Assembly (NCBI GenBank): GCA_003996215.1
Contig: QJPP01000836.1
Span: forward strand, 620,001 to 684,000
Reading direction: 5' to 3'
Source of the DNA: Jaltomata sinuosa
Taxonomy: Eukaryota > Streptophyta > Magnoliopsida > Solanales > Solanaceae
DNA: 64,000 nt
This document shows, piece after piece, positions 49,055-61,489 of this stretch. A program made the translations under genes and the position numbers. Within the stretch, counting starts at the first letter, position 1, and every line of letters begins with the position of its first letter. The notes under the pieces were generated by a model. The model worked only from the letters and a program-made list of their open reading frames with translations. It was not told where the DNA came from and made no database searches.

Positions 49055-49167
49055 GAGATAAATTTTCAAGTCATCATTGTTTTCTCTAGAGGCTACACTT
49101 AATTGTTCCTGTCATATAGCTCAATAACTACTGGTTATTCAACATGACTAGTTGACACTTAGGACCC
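49055..49167 (+). other. 3' untranslated region of the receptor kinase
   Basis: T-rich sequence directly after the stop with no clear AATAAA; the nearest weak signal is TCAATAAC near 49120. The transcript end is not determinable. Confidence 0.4.
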
Positions 49168-49412
49168 GTTTGGCCATAAAAATCAAAAACATATTCACTT
49201 TATTTGGTATTCACTTTAAAGTTGAAAATAGAGTTAGAGTTGTGTTTGGCCATAATATTTTCAAAAATATTTTAGACTACTGAATTGATGTAGATAAAGT
49301 GAGGAAAAATTGAATCCAAAAATAGTGAATACACCTCAAGAGATGTTTTTCAAAAAACCAAAAATTGTGAAAATATTATTCCGGAATATGTTTTTAATTT
49401 TCATGGCCAAAC
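49168..49412. mobile_element. MITE with 29-base terminal inverted repeats
   Basis: The left end 49168-49196 (GTTTGGCCATAAAAATC...) and right end 49384-49412 (...ATTTTCATGGCCAAAC) are reverse complements with two mismatches in 29. It is 245 bases long, AT-rich and non-coding. The GTTTGGCCAT terminus is a common solanaceous MITE type. No certain target duplication, so the superfamily is open. Confidence 0.75.
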
Positions 49413-50485
49413 AAGTATTCTAAAAGAAAGTGAAAAAGTATTTCGGCATATTGTGAATAATATTTATGGCCAATGGCGAAATGGCCTACTTAATTTGCTG
49501 CATATAACTGTAGAGTTTAAGTTCATTGTATCAATCTTTTTAGACTATCAGGTAATTGTAGAGAGAAAGCTAATTCTTTTTAAGTTTTACAAATTGTCAT
49601 TATGATTAAAAAACATCAAAGGCAATTATAATCTTAATTGTATTGTAATCATAATTATTTTCTACATTGAAATGTATTTCCTTTTTCAGTCGACCTTTCT
49701 TCTCTCTTTGATGTTTGGACACAAAAAATTTAAGTTTTTTGAAGTAAAATTTATATATTTGAAAGCTACTATAAATCAAATAATTAACAACTTAAAATAT
49801 TTAAAAGACATAAAAAATTTAGTCGAAGAAAAACTTGATTGATTCTCAAAATTTCAATTGTATCACATAAATTGAGACGACGAAGTAATTGTTATGGACG
49901 GAAGAAGAACAACAAAAGATGCATTAGAGCAGTGACAGGGAACTTCGAAGGAAAACTCAGAGATAGAAATGGTGAATTCATTTAGATGTTTCTTATGTGT
50001 GTAGAAGGAGAGAGAGAATAGATTGACTTTTTGAGGGTGGAGGAGAAGATGAGTTTGAAAGGGAGAGAGAAAAATAGATTGTATGACATTCAAAATATTT
50101 ACCAAAAATAAAAATTTAAGGAAAGCTTGGTAACTTATTACAATAGGTCATTGTTATCTGATAGTGTAAAAAATGAGTACACTGACATTGCATCAAATTT
50201 AAACTCATAATTGTAAGTAATCTTGAATTATAGCTGAGTTAAAGATATCGGGAAGTAAAGCTAAGTGTTTTGGTGGCTTAAAATAAGAGGAATCTATTCA
50301 ATTATGCATCATGATGGTTAAACAATATCTGCTAAGAAGCTTCGTGTTATGGAAATAGCATCCAATTACAATGTACTCCTATTCACGTTTGGCACAAATT
50401 TTAAGAAAACTGGTCAAACAATAACAAGTTTCCTCTTTTTCAGTCTACTAGTGTGATTACCCGCCACATTATCATGGCACTTAGG
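49413..50485. other. Intergenic, no gene
   Basis: AT-rich. It contains a single copy (about 49766-49890) of the repeat tripled at 44240-44655, and a GA-rich stretch near 49985-50075. Confidence 0.5.
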
Positions 50486-50870
50486 TGCCACTTGGCATAC
50501 ATTTTTGCCAAGTGGCATGCTTTCACAAGAAGGAGATTAACATTTGTGGGAAGATTCTAGAACTATGGACAGTTTCTTTGGAAAGACTTCAGATTCTTAT
50601 GAACTATCTAGAAGACTTTTTTAGGAACACCTTGGAATATCCTATGCTTGTAGAGTATTCTAGAAAAGAAAATTATTTGTAAATATATAGGAATTTGTAT
50701 AACAATTATTTAATGGTAGATGAGTTGTAAAAATCGAAGGGCATTTATTTGTAAAACCATCAAACAAATAATTTAAATTCTCTCCAATACAAATCTTCCT
50801 TGCAATTCTCTTATGTTCTTTCTACCATTCTCTTAGCGATTTCTAGTGTATTAGGCTGACTTGGCAACAT
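50486..50870. mobile_element. Possible Ty1/copia LTR remnant with terminal hairpin
   Basis: TGCCACTTGGCA (50486-50497) and TGCCAAGTGGCA (50506-50517) form a perfect 12-base stem with an 8-base loop. The following GCATGCTTTCACAAGAAGG, GGAATTTGTATAACAATTAT and TCTCCAATACAAATCTTCC resemble copia LTR leaders of dicots. The right end near GGCAACA (50871) is a guess. No interior. Confidence 0.35.
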
Positions 50871-50999
50871 GTTATGTTATAGTATCTAGCTAAATTTTTC
50901 TCAAACTTTTTTATGGTAGAACATCGCTTCTTTTATTTACCGATCAAGTTCTCACCTTAGCCATACTTTCTTCTTTTAGATGATTCTCATTTAAAACAC

Positions 51000-52380
51000 C
51001 ATTCTACTCCACACTCAGCGGTTATAACAATTAGTTTAGTAAATCAAGAATCTTAAGCCAATTATATAAGGTCTAACACAATTTCACATAAGTTACTAAG
51101 TAGTAACACAGTAATCAAGAATACATATTTAGATATTTGATTTCATCACAATTCTATTTTATCTCTCATATTTAGTTTTGGCTTTCACTACCAAAATGAA
51201 TATATATTTATGCCTCATAAATTACATGGATTAAATTCTAATTCACATTCACATCAAGTTACACATAACGTAATCATGTCTATTTCAAAGATTACAGTCT
51301 TATCAATTTATTCTAACTAAATTCCATCCAGACTTTGTGCCTGAAGGGCTAATCATGCATTCTCCCGTCAATTCTACACAGTGTATACATTTAAATAATT
51401 CAAGTCTACTACTCATAAACCATAGTCTACCTCAATCGAAGATCTTGGGACAAGCAAGCCACACCATGGATGCTCCTTCTCTTCCTTCATGCCTCGGAAT
51501 ATACAATCATCTAATAAATAAGAAATTATAAGAATAATTAATCAATTACTCTTCAAATAAACACTTTAGAAATGTAAACCACTAATTCTACCCTTACTCA
51601 CGGTCTATGTCATTACCCAAGGGTCAATTAATCATTAACTAGTTCTATCAAACTCATCTTATCTTCATTAATGGAGTTTTAATGGTAAAGGTCCCATCTT
51701 TATTGAACTCAAGGTTTCCAACCACTAAAATTCATATTTTAGAATAACAATTTCATGCTAGGAAGCGTTAGATAATAATCTAGAAGCAATTCTAGGTGAT
51801 AATACACATATCTATAGGTTTTTTTCATAATCTCATGAACCTAGAGTTCTAACCCACAAGAACTTCACCATAATTTCCCATTCTAAAGATTGTAGAAGAA
51901 GAACGTATTAAACGATGTAAAAAAGGGATAATAATCTTACCTTAACAAAGAATTTTCACCCTAACCTTGAGAAAATTGCCACTCTAAGGCTTTAGAATGA
52001 GAATTTTGAGTTTAGGACCTTAAACCCATCAAAATAAGAATATAAACTGCCAGATCTTAGTTGTAACAATTCATAGCTCGTCGCGATGAGTCACTATGTC
52101 GAGCTTGTTCTCGCTACGGCGAGACCTAATTTTCAGCACAGACACTCTTCAATAAAATGGCCATAACTTTTTACTCCAAAAATAAAATAATAAACGGTCG
52201 ATAGTGTTGAAAAGAAAACTCGAAGACCTTTAATTTGGTAGATTTTGGGCCTCATAAATATTCATATATTAGGAGGGGTGATCATTCGAATTTGACCCTG
52301 ATAAAAACTTATATCAAAACTCAATCGGTAAGAATATTTTCAACTCAACTTAGTGCTAGGGGTTTTATAAGATCTTAGTT
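51000..52380 (-). repeat. Family C LTR, degenerate partial copy
   Basis: Matches 55440-56340 and 8895-9500 in order: the CATAGTCTACCTCAATCGAAG box, TAAAGGTCCCATCTTTATTG, ATAGGTTTTTTTCATA, and the palindrome-like GCGATGAGTC..CTCGCTACGGCGAG cluster near 52080-52125. Ends are unclear. Confidence 0.6.
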
Positions 52381-53259
52381 CATGTCTAATACACTCCCAC
52401 ACTAAATAATTGACCCTAACACCTATGTAAATTAAGATCTTATGCCTTTACCGCAGATATTTAACAGTGGAATGAATGGTTACACACATATTAAGCATTC
52501 AATATATAAAATAAGAGTTACCAAATATCAACTAAAATAAAATACAGAAGTCTATCTATTACAAACTCTAAAATTTAAAATTCATCGTAAATAACTCTAA
52601 CTATTGATGTCTAAGAGTAGCAAAACAACTAATAAATGAATAATGTCTAAATAAATAGACATTTATCACTATGAAGATCTGTGGCAGCCTGAATAGGAGG
52701 AGCTCACCCTCAGATCGGTCAGCTGGTTGCGCTATATGCGAGGTCGTGTAAAAGTCTCTAAAACACACTATGCGCTCAAAAAAAAGTACAGGAGTAGCAT
52801 CAGTACAAACACTGGTACTAATAGGTATCATAGGCTGATTCAAATTAGTAACAAGTATATGTCATGAAGCAAATAAAAAAAGTAGACAGGTACAATAGCA
52901 CATAAGACATAACCAAGAACTCAGGAATTTAAGTAGTCAACAACAACAGGAACATAACCCAAACTCAGACATATCAATGTCAATCAACACATGACATATA
53001 AGTCACCAAAATAGACATAAGAAGTCATCACAAACTCTGCAATTAAAATGCAGTCATATAACAATCATGAAATCATATCCATATTGATTTATAGTTGTAT
53101 AGCATTTGTATCTCATTAGTATCACTCTGTACCATATCTGAACTCACAACTGTCACTCATTTGTACACACATACTATAGGGACTTTAATCTTGCCAAACT
53201 AGTTATGACCTGCAGGAGGTCCTAGGTGTCCATATTCCATACCGGCATGGTACCTGATT
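52381..53259 (-). repeat. Family C LTR, left part (interrupted by a family B solo LTR)
   Basis: Matches 27250-27925. It ends at CTGAT (53255-53259), the target duplication of the inserted LTR, and resumes at 55174. Confidence 0.6.
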
Positions 53260-55168
53260 GTCACATCCAGAGTCTATGCCCTAGACGTAACACGGTACTT
53301 AGAATCACAAGTGACCCCAAGCTAACCCTTGATCTGACATAAGCTAAGCATTCTGATTAACACAAATATCTAGGCGGAAACTATACTGAATTAAATTTAG
53401 AAGTTCAGAAATATAAACTAAAAATCTCTGAAGTATTTAAATATATGAGTCTGACATATAATATAGCTGAATAGTCTAAAATCTAACTCTATATCTGAAA
53501 GCCTCTACTACTGATGAGTTCCTTGGGACAAGCCCCCAGCTAACTCCAAAATACTAAAACTAAAAAATAAACTAACTCAAAAAGCATAGAAAGATATATC
53601 CTTTAATGGTGAGGACTCACCACTGGTTGTCACTGAGATGGCGCGGGAATGAGCTAGTCACGAGGTGGAACCTGAGAACTTGGACCTGCACCATAATAGG
53701 ATGCAACACATAGAGTATGCGTCAGTACTTTGAATGTAGCTGACTATATACATATATAAACATGCTAAAATATTGATATGCTAGTTAAACTATAAGTTGA
53801 ACTATAATACACATGCCCAAAATATAATCATGCTAAAAATTATTTAAAATGCAAGGATCTTCTGAAAACATATATTTAAAATCTGTAAAATTGATCTGAA
53901 GGCCTAATACACATTATTGAAACTAAATCTGAGGGAGAGTCTGTTAACCGACATAAACCACGTGAGCTAGACGTGGAGTCTGATGTATACGCTTCATCGA
54001 GAGGACCCAATACACCTTGCCAGGGTGTAGAGGCATGACTGGCATGATTACTAAACTGAGGCACATTGAGGGGCTAAATAATCCTACGGTGGCTCGTAGT
54101 TCTGGGACTTTAGAGTACGATGAACCCTGATCCAATTCGATGCTAAGAACTACTTCCATAACTGATTATGCTAGCTCTTTTAAAATTGAGGTCCTGAATT
54201 ACTATGTCAGAACTATGCTAATCTGAAGTCATTAATTTCTAAAGACTACAACTGAAACTGACTAAACTTTATTTACAAGCTTTAACACCAACCTTCTGAA
54301 TTAGATTCTAGGATAAACCATTTCATGAGAAAACACTACGAATTTGGGTTGGGTTCCTGATTTATCAAATCTGGTAAAATCTCATGCAATTTAATAAGAA
54401 CATAGTATAAATTATTTAAAAAAGATGAAAATCATATACTAAGCATAAGAATTGAATTCTATATAAATATGCATAAGAAGGTAAGAACCCAAATCTCTAA
54501 AGTCATGAAATTTGATATAAAAGCTTGAGGTTTTGGGCATAAGGGTGAACAAAATCCTTACTGAATACCCACATATTTATTAGGAGAGAATTTGTGAAGA
54601 AAATCTGAAGTTAGAGGTGCTGGAGAAGAACGTCTTAGGTTTGACGGAGAGAAAGTTGTAAAAGTCTTCCAATTTGCCCTTGAATTCTGAACATGAGTGT
54701 TCTTATTTCTCTTGGAGCTTTGGGAAAGAGAGTAATGTATTGTTCTGACTAAAAATCATACCCTATTTATGGGTCTAAGAATGTGTTATATAGGTGAGGG
54801 ACGGACGGGGTAAAGAAAGGACCAAAAAATCTTTGAAATAACGCTAAAAACCAAATTCCATCGGGCAAAACAAGGGGTGATCCGCACACCCCAATGCACG
54901 ACCCCCCACCATGCTTCGCATGACCCAACGCATGGCTGGAACACATGCGCCGCATGGCCCATCGCGGACTTGGTTCAATGGACCCCTACATTGTGTCATG
55001 TGATGTGGGGCCAAGGCTCGCCTCCTATCCCGCGAAGCATGGTCTTTTTCACGTTCTAAGACTTCCCAACACTTCTAAACTCATCCTCAATCGATTTTTA
55101 TCAGTTCTAAAGGTCATATAGGTTCAATTTCTTGCTCTAAAGGCCATTCAAATGTATGGGATATTACA
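53260..55168 (-). mobile_element. Solo LTR related to family B
   Basis: Starts TGTCACATCCAGAGTC, with CCCTAGACGTAACACGG as in the family B LTR, and ends ATGGGATATTACA. It is flanked by CTGAT on both sides (53255-53259 and 55169-55173), an exact 5-base target duplication. There is no interior. Near 54870-55050 it has GCATGG/CCATGCG-type GC-rich motifs in the place where family B has its palindrome cluster. Confidence 0.93.
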
Positions 55169-55173
55169 CTGAT

Positions 55174-56672
55174 CCATCACATAATCGCTCATCCGTAAGC
55201 TTACATCGAACTCGAGTCACTCATTATCAGAATAGTATATATATTCTCAATCCTCATCAACACATCCCAGTATATTCTCCACTCAGTTATCTCTCAGGAT
55301 AATATCAACAAGCACACAATGAATATCACAAGTGCACAACACAATAATAGGTCATTTAAAGACAGGCCTCAACAGTTTAACAGCTTATTTATACAAGCAT
55401 TGTCAACTCAACAATATCAATTATAGACTATGTTCGAAGACCAATCAAGCATGCTTTATTAACTCATAAACACATACAAGTGATTAATCAAAGTCTTAAT
55501 TTCACATAAATCATAATCTACCTCAATCGAAAAACTTGAACGAGCAAGATAATTCGCGTGAGCCTTCCCTTTTTTCAATGCCTTAAAATGCTCAAAATCT
55601 AAAATAAGCAAATACAAGAGTATTCAATTAACTACTATTCAAACAATAGCTTTGAAAATTCAAACCCACTTATTTCTTCCCTTTGTCAAGGTCTAAAATA
55701 TTACCCAAGGGTTAACGCATCATTCTCTAGTTTTCGATATTTAGATTATCTTAGTTCATAGAGTTTCTACTCCCTCAATCCCCTTTAAAGTACTTTCTAT
55801 GCTAAAGGTACCATTCTTGTTGGACTCTAGGTCCCCAATCACCACAATATATATTTAAGAACATCAATTTCATGCTAAGAAGTGTTAATTTATAACTTAG
55901 TAGCACACTAGATGATAATTGCATCTATCCATAGGTTTTCCCACATTTTTTCATAGTTCTAGGTGTTCTAATCCACCATCCACCATTACAATCATCCCCA
56001 TCGATTCTAGGATGTTAGAGGATTACTAGATGAAATAATTGACGGAATAAACTTACCTCGAAGAGAAAATAGCCCTAGCATTGAAAAAATCGCATCTCTG
56101 GAGTTCTGGAACGATTTCTTAGAGTTATGAGGTGAAAACTCAAAACAACTAACTTAAATCGCATATTCTGCCTCGCGTCGTTTGCTGCAATGGATACATC
56201 TACGCTACAGCGAACTCGCTATGGCGTTCAAGGACCCGTTATGGCAAGCCTTGCCAATTTTGCTAACCCTCGCTACGAAGAATCTCTGATCGTCATGGCA
56301 GTCTTGCTGCAACAGAAATCCTACCGCTACAACGGTGCCTCTTAACCAGAAACTCAGTAAAAATTATACTTAGCCTCATTTGACAACACAAATCCTAATT
56401 TTAAGACATTACTACATAAATCAGTTGCGGCAATCACTGTAAACACTAGCTACGAACTTACTCATAGTCTCAGAATTTCCTACAAAGGTCTAGGTCACCC
56501 TCTAACGAAACACAACACAAACATAACAAATCACAATTCATCATGATTACACAAAGTTTTCAGTTTTTACACCTCCCCACCTTTGAGCCTTTATTGTCCC
56601 AACTTACCACCTGGACTTTAACAAGAATACTATGACCCTAACCATCCCATAACGACTGGACGATTAGTTACA
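55174..56672 (-). repeat. Family C LTR, right part
   Basis: Continues 52381-53259. It holds the CGCTACAGCGAAC, CGCTATGGCG and CGCTACAACG cluster at 56180-56345 and ends GATTAGTTACA at 56672. At 56461-56465 it retains CTCAT uninterrupted, the site equivalent to where the family A array inserted in the other copy. Confidence 0.7.
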
Positions 56673-58080
56673 GAAATATAATTGATATACTGCCCATATA
56701 CATGATATACACCACTATAGATGATATACGGTGGGTATACTAAAAGTATACGGGCCATAATGGACCAAAGTCCATAAAATTTAAGGTCCAAGATCTGGAC
56801 AAGACCGCAATGGGCCTAAAAGGCCCAAATCTTTCTTACCCATCTCCTTAGATTAATTTATTTGTATTAACTCTAATCTTAATTAATCAATACTAATAAA
56901 TTCTCTCAAGTAGCCATTTTGTCTTACCCTTGATTTATTACTTCGTTTTCGTTAAACTATCATGTAGACCTACCTTTAAATAATTTAGATAAGTTTTTTG
57001 TCTCGTCTCCTCTAAAATATAAGGTTCTCGTAATAAACTGATTTTCCCCTTTTACTTCAAGTACTAAAGATTTTATTCCCTTTAATGTTAAAGAAGAATT
57101 TTCAATACATCAAAAATACTCTTCTCACTTAAATCAATTTCCTTCGATAATAGATTTTCTACTAATAGTAAAATTTCTCCGCAAAATTAGTTGAAGTATT
57201 TTTTCCCATTTTCTTTGAAACTTTTAGCTACGAGATTTTCTTTGAAGAAGTAATTTTATTAGTTTTAAGTCTTTTTTCTAAATAGCCTCGTTTGTCATAA
57301 CTTGAAGTATTTTTCATGAATTAATTGAAATAATTTCGTACTTTCACTTATTTTTAGTTAATGTTTCCTTAGTCTTGGTATAAATAAATCACATCCTTTC
57401 AAAGACCTACTTTTCTATGGATTATTTATTTTTCTGTAACTTTAATCATTTTTTCACAATATTAGTTATAGAGAATTTATCCAAATCTTTCTTTAAAAAT
57501 TAAATCCTCTGAGTGAATTTCTCTTTTACTTGGCTAAGATAAGTTATTTCTTGGTTTGAAGTCACTATATTTATTCTTCGAATCTTTCATACTCTTAGTA
57601 TTTTTCTAAAGTTAATTTATTTATAAAATTAGCCACATTCTTTAAGTTAGTCAAATTATTTTGGTCAATCATTTTAAATGGATGTTCTTAAGTGCCTTAA
57701 AAACCTTCTTAAGACGTTATTTGAACCCTTATTCATTTTCTCTGATTTTTAAAATTTATTTCTATTTTAAATTTTTTAAAATTGTTTAGATTTCTTAATT
57801 TTTCTTAATAAATTAAGTGGCAACTCTATAATTTCTCAAATTATTTTAAAACTTTCTTTGAGTTTTGAAATAATTTAAAAAATCAACAACCATCTTTTGT
57901 TATTATTTTTCTTACTTAAAAATTCTAAAAGGGATAAAACACTCATCAATACTGTCTTCTGTAAAATATAAAGCCCCTTGATGTGTCCAATTGTCAAACC
58001 AAAAACTTGAATTTCTTGCTTTTAACTTGCCACCATATTTCATATTCTACTTCCTCTCTAACTGTTTTCATTTTTCTCCA
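56673..58080. other. AT-rich intergenic or LTR-like sequence
   Basis: No gene. GGGCCTAAAAGGCCCAAATC near 56813 and AAGTGGCAACTC near 57817 suggest an old Ty3/gypsy Tat-type LTR, but no ends could be fixed. Confidence 0.35.
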
Positions 58081-58145
58081 CACATGTGAGGCTCTTGAGC
58101 CTTTTGCAATGATGGGGATATTGCTTCTTACATTACTTATTCCAC

Positions 58146-58346
58146 ATGTACATACCCTATAAGGAGGAAGTAGAAACTCTAAAATTCCATCAAAGCTTAG
58201 CCGGTCTTACTCCAGAAAAATTTAGCAAAGATTTGGTGGAGCTGGTCTATAATCCTCCTGGGGGATTCATTGTTGATAATAGGTATACAAGCATGGACGG
58301 TAGCACATGTGAGATTACGATGTACCTTTTTCCAAAAAAAAAATAA
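58146..58346 (+). CDS. Hypothetical 66-residue open frame, possibly a gene fragment
   Basis: The frame begins MYIPYKEEVETLKFHQSL and includes LTPEKFSKDLVELVYNPPGG, which has a composition and periodicity like a real folded protein, and ends in a short Lys run. Upstream is a leader-like stretch with ATATAAAG near 57967. An earlier ATG at 58109 opens a hydrophobic frame (MMGILLLTLLIP) that is one base out of phase, so a signal-peptide-bearing gene broken by a frameshift is possible. I do not recognise the family. It may equally be noncoding. Confidence 0.22.
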   Translation: MYIPYKEEVETLKFHQSLAGLTPEKFSKDLVELVYNPPGGFIVDNRYTSMDGSTCEITMYLFPKKK

Positions 58347-59198
58347 AAAATTATGTATATATTATAGATGTTGAATTTCCTTCGACTTTTTTATATATTT
58401 ACTTTTTAATATTATGAACTTTTTAGTCAAAATCCTAACAACGCCATTGACTAACCTGTTATTTATTAAAATACCAAGTAGAAAGCTTAAAAGTCTTCTC
58501 AATTAACTTATTAATTTGTTGTCGATCAAGTGATTGATACATATATACTTAAAGAAGATACTACAATATTAATAGTATACGATTGAGAACATATAATTAA
58601 AGGACAAGAAAGAGTGAAGAAAAATCTCAAATTGTTAAGTTTTCATCTATTCCCATGTTAAAATATATCCCTTGCCCAGTGGATGTGTCAATATATAGGC
58701 AAAAAGATAAGAAAAGATTTAAGAAGTATTAATCTACATCTTCTTAAAGTTATAAAAATTAGGACTTCTAATATATTCAAATAAGAAAGATTTAATAAGC
58801 TAAATTTTAGTGAATTCTAAAATACTAAATATTAAGCATTCTTACCTATTACAAATAAGTAAAAATTTAATAGATATAAATTTAATTAATTTCAAAGTCA
58901 TAAATATTAGGATAATAATTAAAATGATAATTATTAAAAAAAATAGTAAATGATTTTTGTCAGTAAAAATTTTTTTATGACGGAAAAAAAGTTCAATCAA
59001 TATTTTTAAGGACCTTCACGCTTTTATGATAGTATATAATAGATTCATTATATTAAAAATAAATATCACATTGGGCGCATGCATATATTTGATTAATTAA
59101 ATTAAGTTTATTATAGCTAGTGCATAAGTTACATATTCATCAGAATTCAATAACTTTGAAAAGTTCAAATAATTAAGTAGAAGGCGGGCAGAACTATC
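58347..59198. other. AT-rich intergenic, nothing recognised
   Basis: No open frame or bounded repeat. Confidence 0.5.
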
Positions 59199-60092
59199 GT
59201 GTAACATAGGGGTGGGCATAAATACCAAAAAACTGAATCGAACCGAACTAATTCAGTTTTTTGGTTTCGATTTTTTAGTTTTTAGGTTCGATTTCGATTT
59301 ATTTATTTTTAATAATTTGGTATTCGGTTCGCTTTTTGGTTTCGCACTCCCAGTTATTCGGTTTAACCGAAAAACCGAAATATTTATAAGTATATTATTT
59401 TCTGAAAATTATATTATATATCCTTGGGCCCTTTTCAATTTTCAATTTTTCATTATCTAATTCTAAGCCCAAATCATTATCCAAGCCCAAACTAAATAAC
59501 TAATGAGAAAAGTTCACAAATAGCAAACTTGAGCCCATAATTAAGGAGGAAATAGCAGCCCTTTTGGAATTACAGGTGACAGCAATTAAAATGACAAAAT
59601 ATTATTATTTTAATTATATTTAATGGCTGGAATTAATCTGCCAAATACAAATACATATTGAGGTGGAAGAGTTATTTTAGGTGACTGTTACCATTTAAAA
59701 AGGAAAGGATCTTTAATGATTTTAATTCATTTCATAAATCATGGGCATGATCTGCATTTAGGAGATTCCATTTCAAAAGGGGAACTTGGAGGAAAACTAT
59801 TCAACAAATTGTTGAACTTGAATCTGAATTTCGAATTTCTCCATCAAATTGTAGATTTTGAGCTTTATCGTCAAATCGAGAAAAACTTTCAAGATCTAGA
59901 GAACAAGATATATTTGAAATCTGTATTCTAATACAAATACATTTCATAAGTTTGTGTGTTGAGTAGTTATTCCAGAGACCCAGCCAAACACATACAAATA
60001 CATTTGAGTTTTACAAAAAATTGTGTTGATACATATGCAATAGCAGTCAGAAAGACACTTGAATTTGTATTTGGCTAGAGAAAGTATATACA

Positions 60093-60543
60093 TTCTCGTG
60101 TGGGGAGCTAGAACAACATGTATTTGTGTTGAATCGATGAAATACAAATATAATAAATTTCTGTACAAAATGCAAATTCACCATCTTCTCCACCAGATTC
60201 AGATTCATAAGCTTTTTCGAACTTTTTTCCCAAATTCTTGCTAGCAGATGCAATATCTTTAGCGTTTCTTTTTTTTTTATTGCTTTGTCGCCTTTATTGA
60301 AAGTTGGTAAAGGATGTATGTCGTCTTTTTTGTTCCTCTTTGCTTCAATAATTCCGCCACTTTTACTGGATCATTCCTATGTTTGGATCTAAACTCTTGT
60401 ACTGCCTTTTTCACTTGAGCAGCAGCTGCAGCAGATCCTACATTTGTATTTGCTTGAGAAATACCCAAATTGAAAGAAGGTGCATAGTCAGCCATTAAAA
60501 GCATACCTCTCGTAAATCTTTTACTTGGTGTATCTTCAGCCAT
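60093..60543 (-). pseudogene. Captured gene fragment, frameshifted, inside the hAT-like element
   Basis: A frame from ATG 60543 reads MAEDTPSKRFTRGM, then APSFNLGISQ, an Ala-rich turn and a charged helix (VKKAVQEFRSKHRNDPVKVA) before a stop at 60277. Across a run of ten A residues a second frame continues with RNAKDIASASKNLGKKFEK and an acidic ESESGGEDG stretch. The two look like one protein broken by a homopolymer indel. PSFNLGISQ resembles N-terminal segments of Ulp1-type SUMO-protease-like proteins carried by plant transposons, but the protease core is absent and that link is weak. Confidence 0.45.
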
Positions 60544-61489
60544 TAAAGTATACCTTCAATCTTAATATGAACGGTACATCGAGTAAACAATGAAAAATTG
60601 AGAAAAAGTAAATGAAATCAACTAAAATACATTTACCTTAAGAAATGTATTTATGGAAGAAAAACTTGCAACAACTAATAATGGAGATTACCTGGATTTG
60701 TGGAAGACACTTTAATTTTGATATGAAATAAATTGAAATGGTGAAGAAATCAGTTTTGAGTGTAATGGCGAGAATATAGGAATTGTGGGGAGAGGTTTGA
60801 TTGAAAAGGGAAGGTGGATATTGATTTGGGAGTTATTTTAGGAAGGGGAATCAACTCTTCTAATTGTATTTGAAGTTATGAGTGGGTTTGGTCAAAATAT
60901 TGCTATATTGTTATGGACTATAATTTTTTAAAAGTGTTATTATGAATTATAATTAAGGGTTTAAGTATGTCATTTCACGTAGCTTTCTCATAACTACCCT
61001 AAATTCCTAAAGCCTAATAAAGGATCAAAATGACAGATTCTCATTCTCATTTCTCATTTCTCAACGGGTAAGTAAAACGAGTAGATACACTGTGCCAATT
61101 TCTTTGGACGAAATGTAATCTTTCATTGAAATATTCATTGCCAACTCCTAGAATTCTCCACCAAAAAAAAAGAAAAAAGAGATTAGTGAGAAGAATCTTG
61201 ATTAGTGTAGCGTTTTGGCTACAGGATATATTTGATTTTCTCTTTCACAGCACCTCTCGTCTGAAGTGAACACCAGCGACAGCGAACGACGCCGACAAGC
61301 CCATTAGACTAAAAAAATGGTCCATTTTAAAGTTAAAAACGTGAACTATTTTTTTTTAGAGGAAATTTCAAAAATATCATCCCAATTGAAATTAATTGGG
61401 CTTTTATACCAATACTTTGCTAATTACAATTCATACCAACTATTTGAATTCCAAGCCAAAAAAAAACAAAAAAAACAAAAAAAATAATC

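Noticed and set aside
54877..55059. Cys/His-rich 60-codon frame
   Set aside because: It sits in the GC-rich motif cluster of a solo LTR; Cys and His come from GCATG/CCATGC words.
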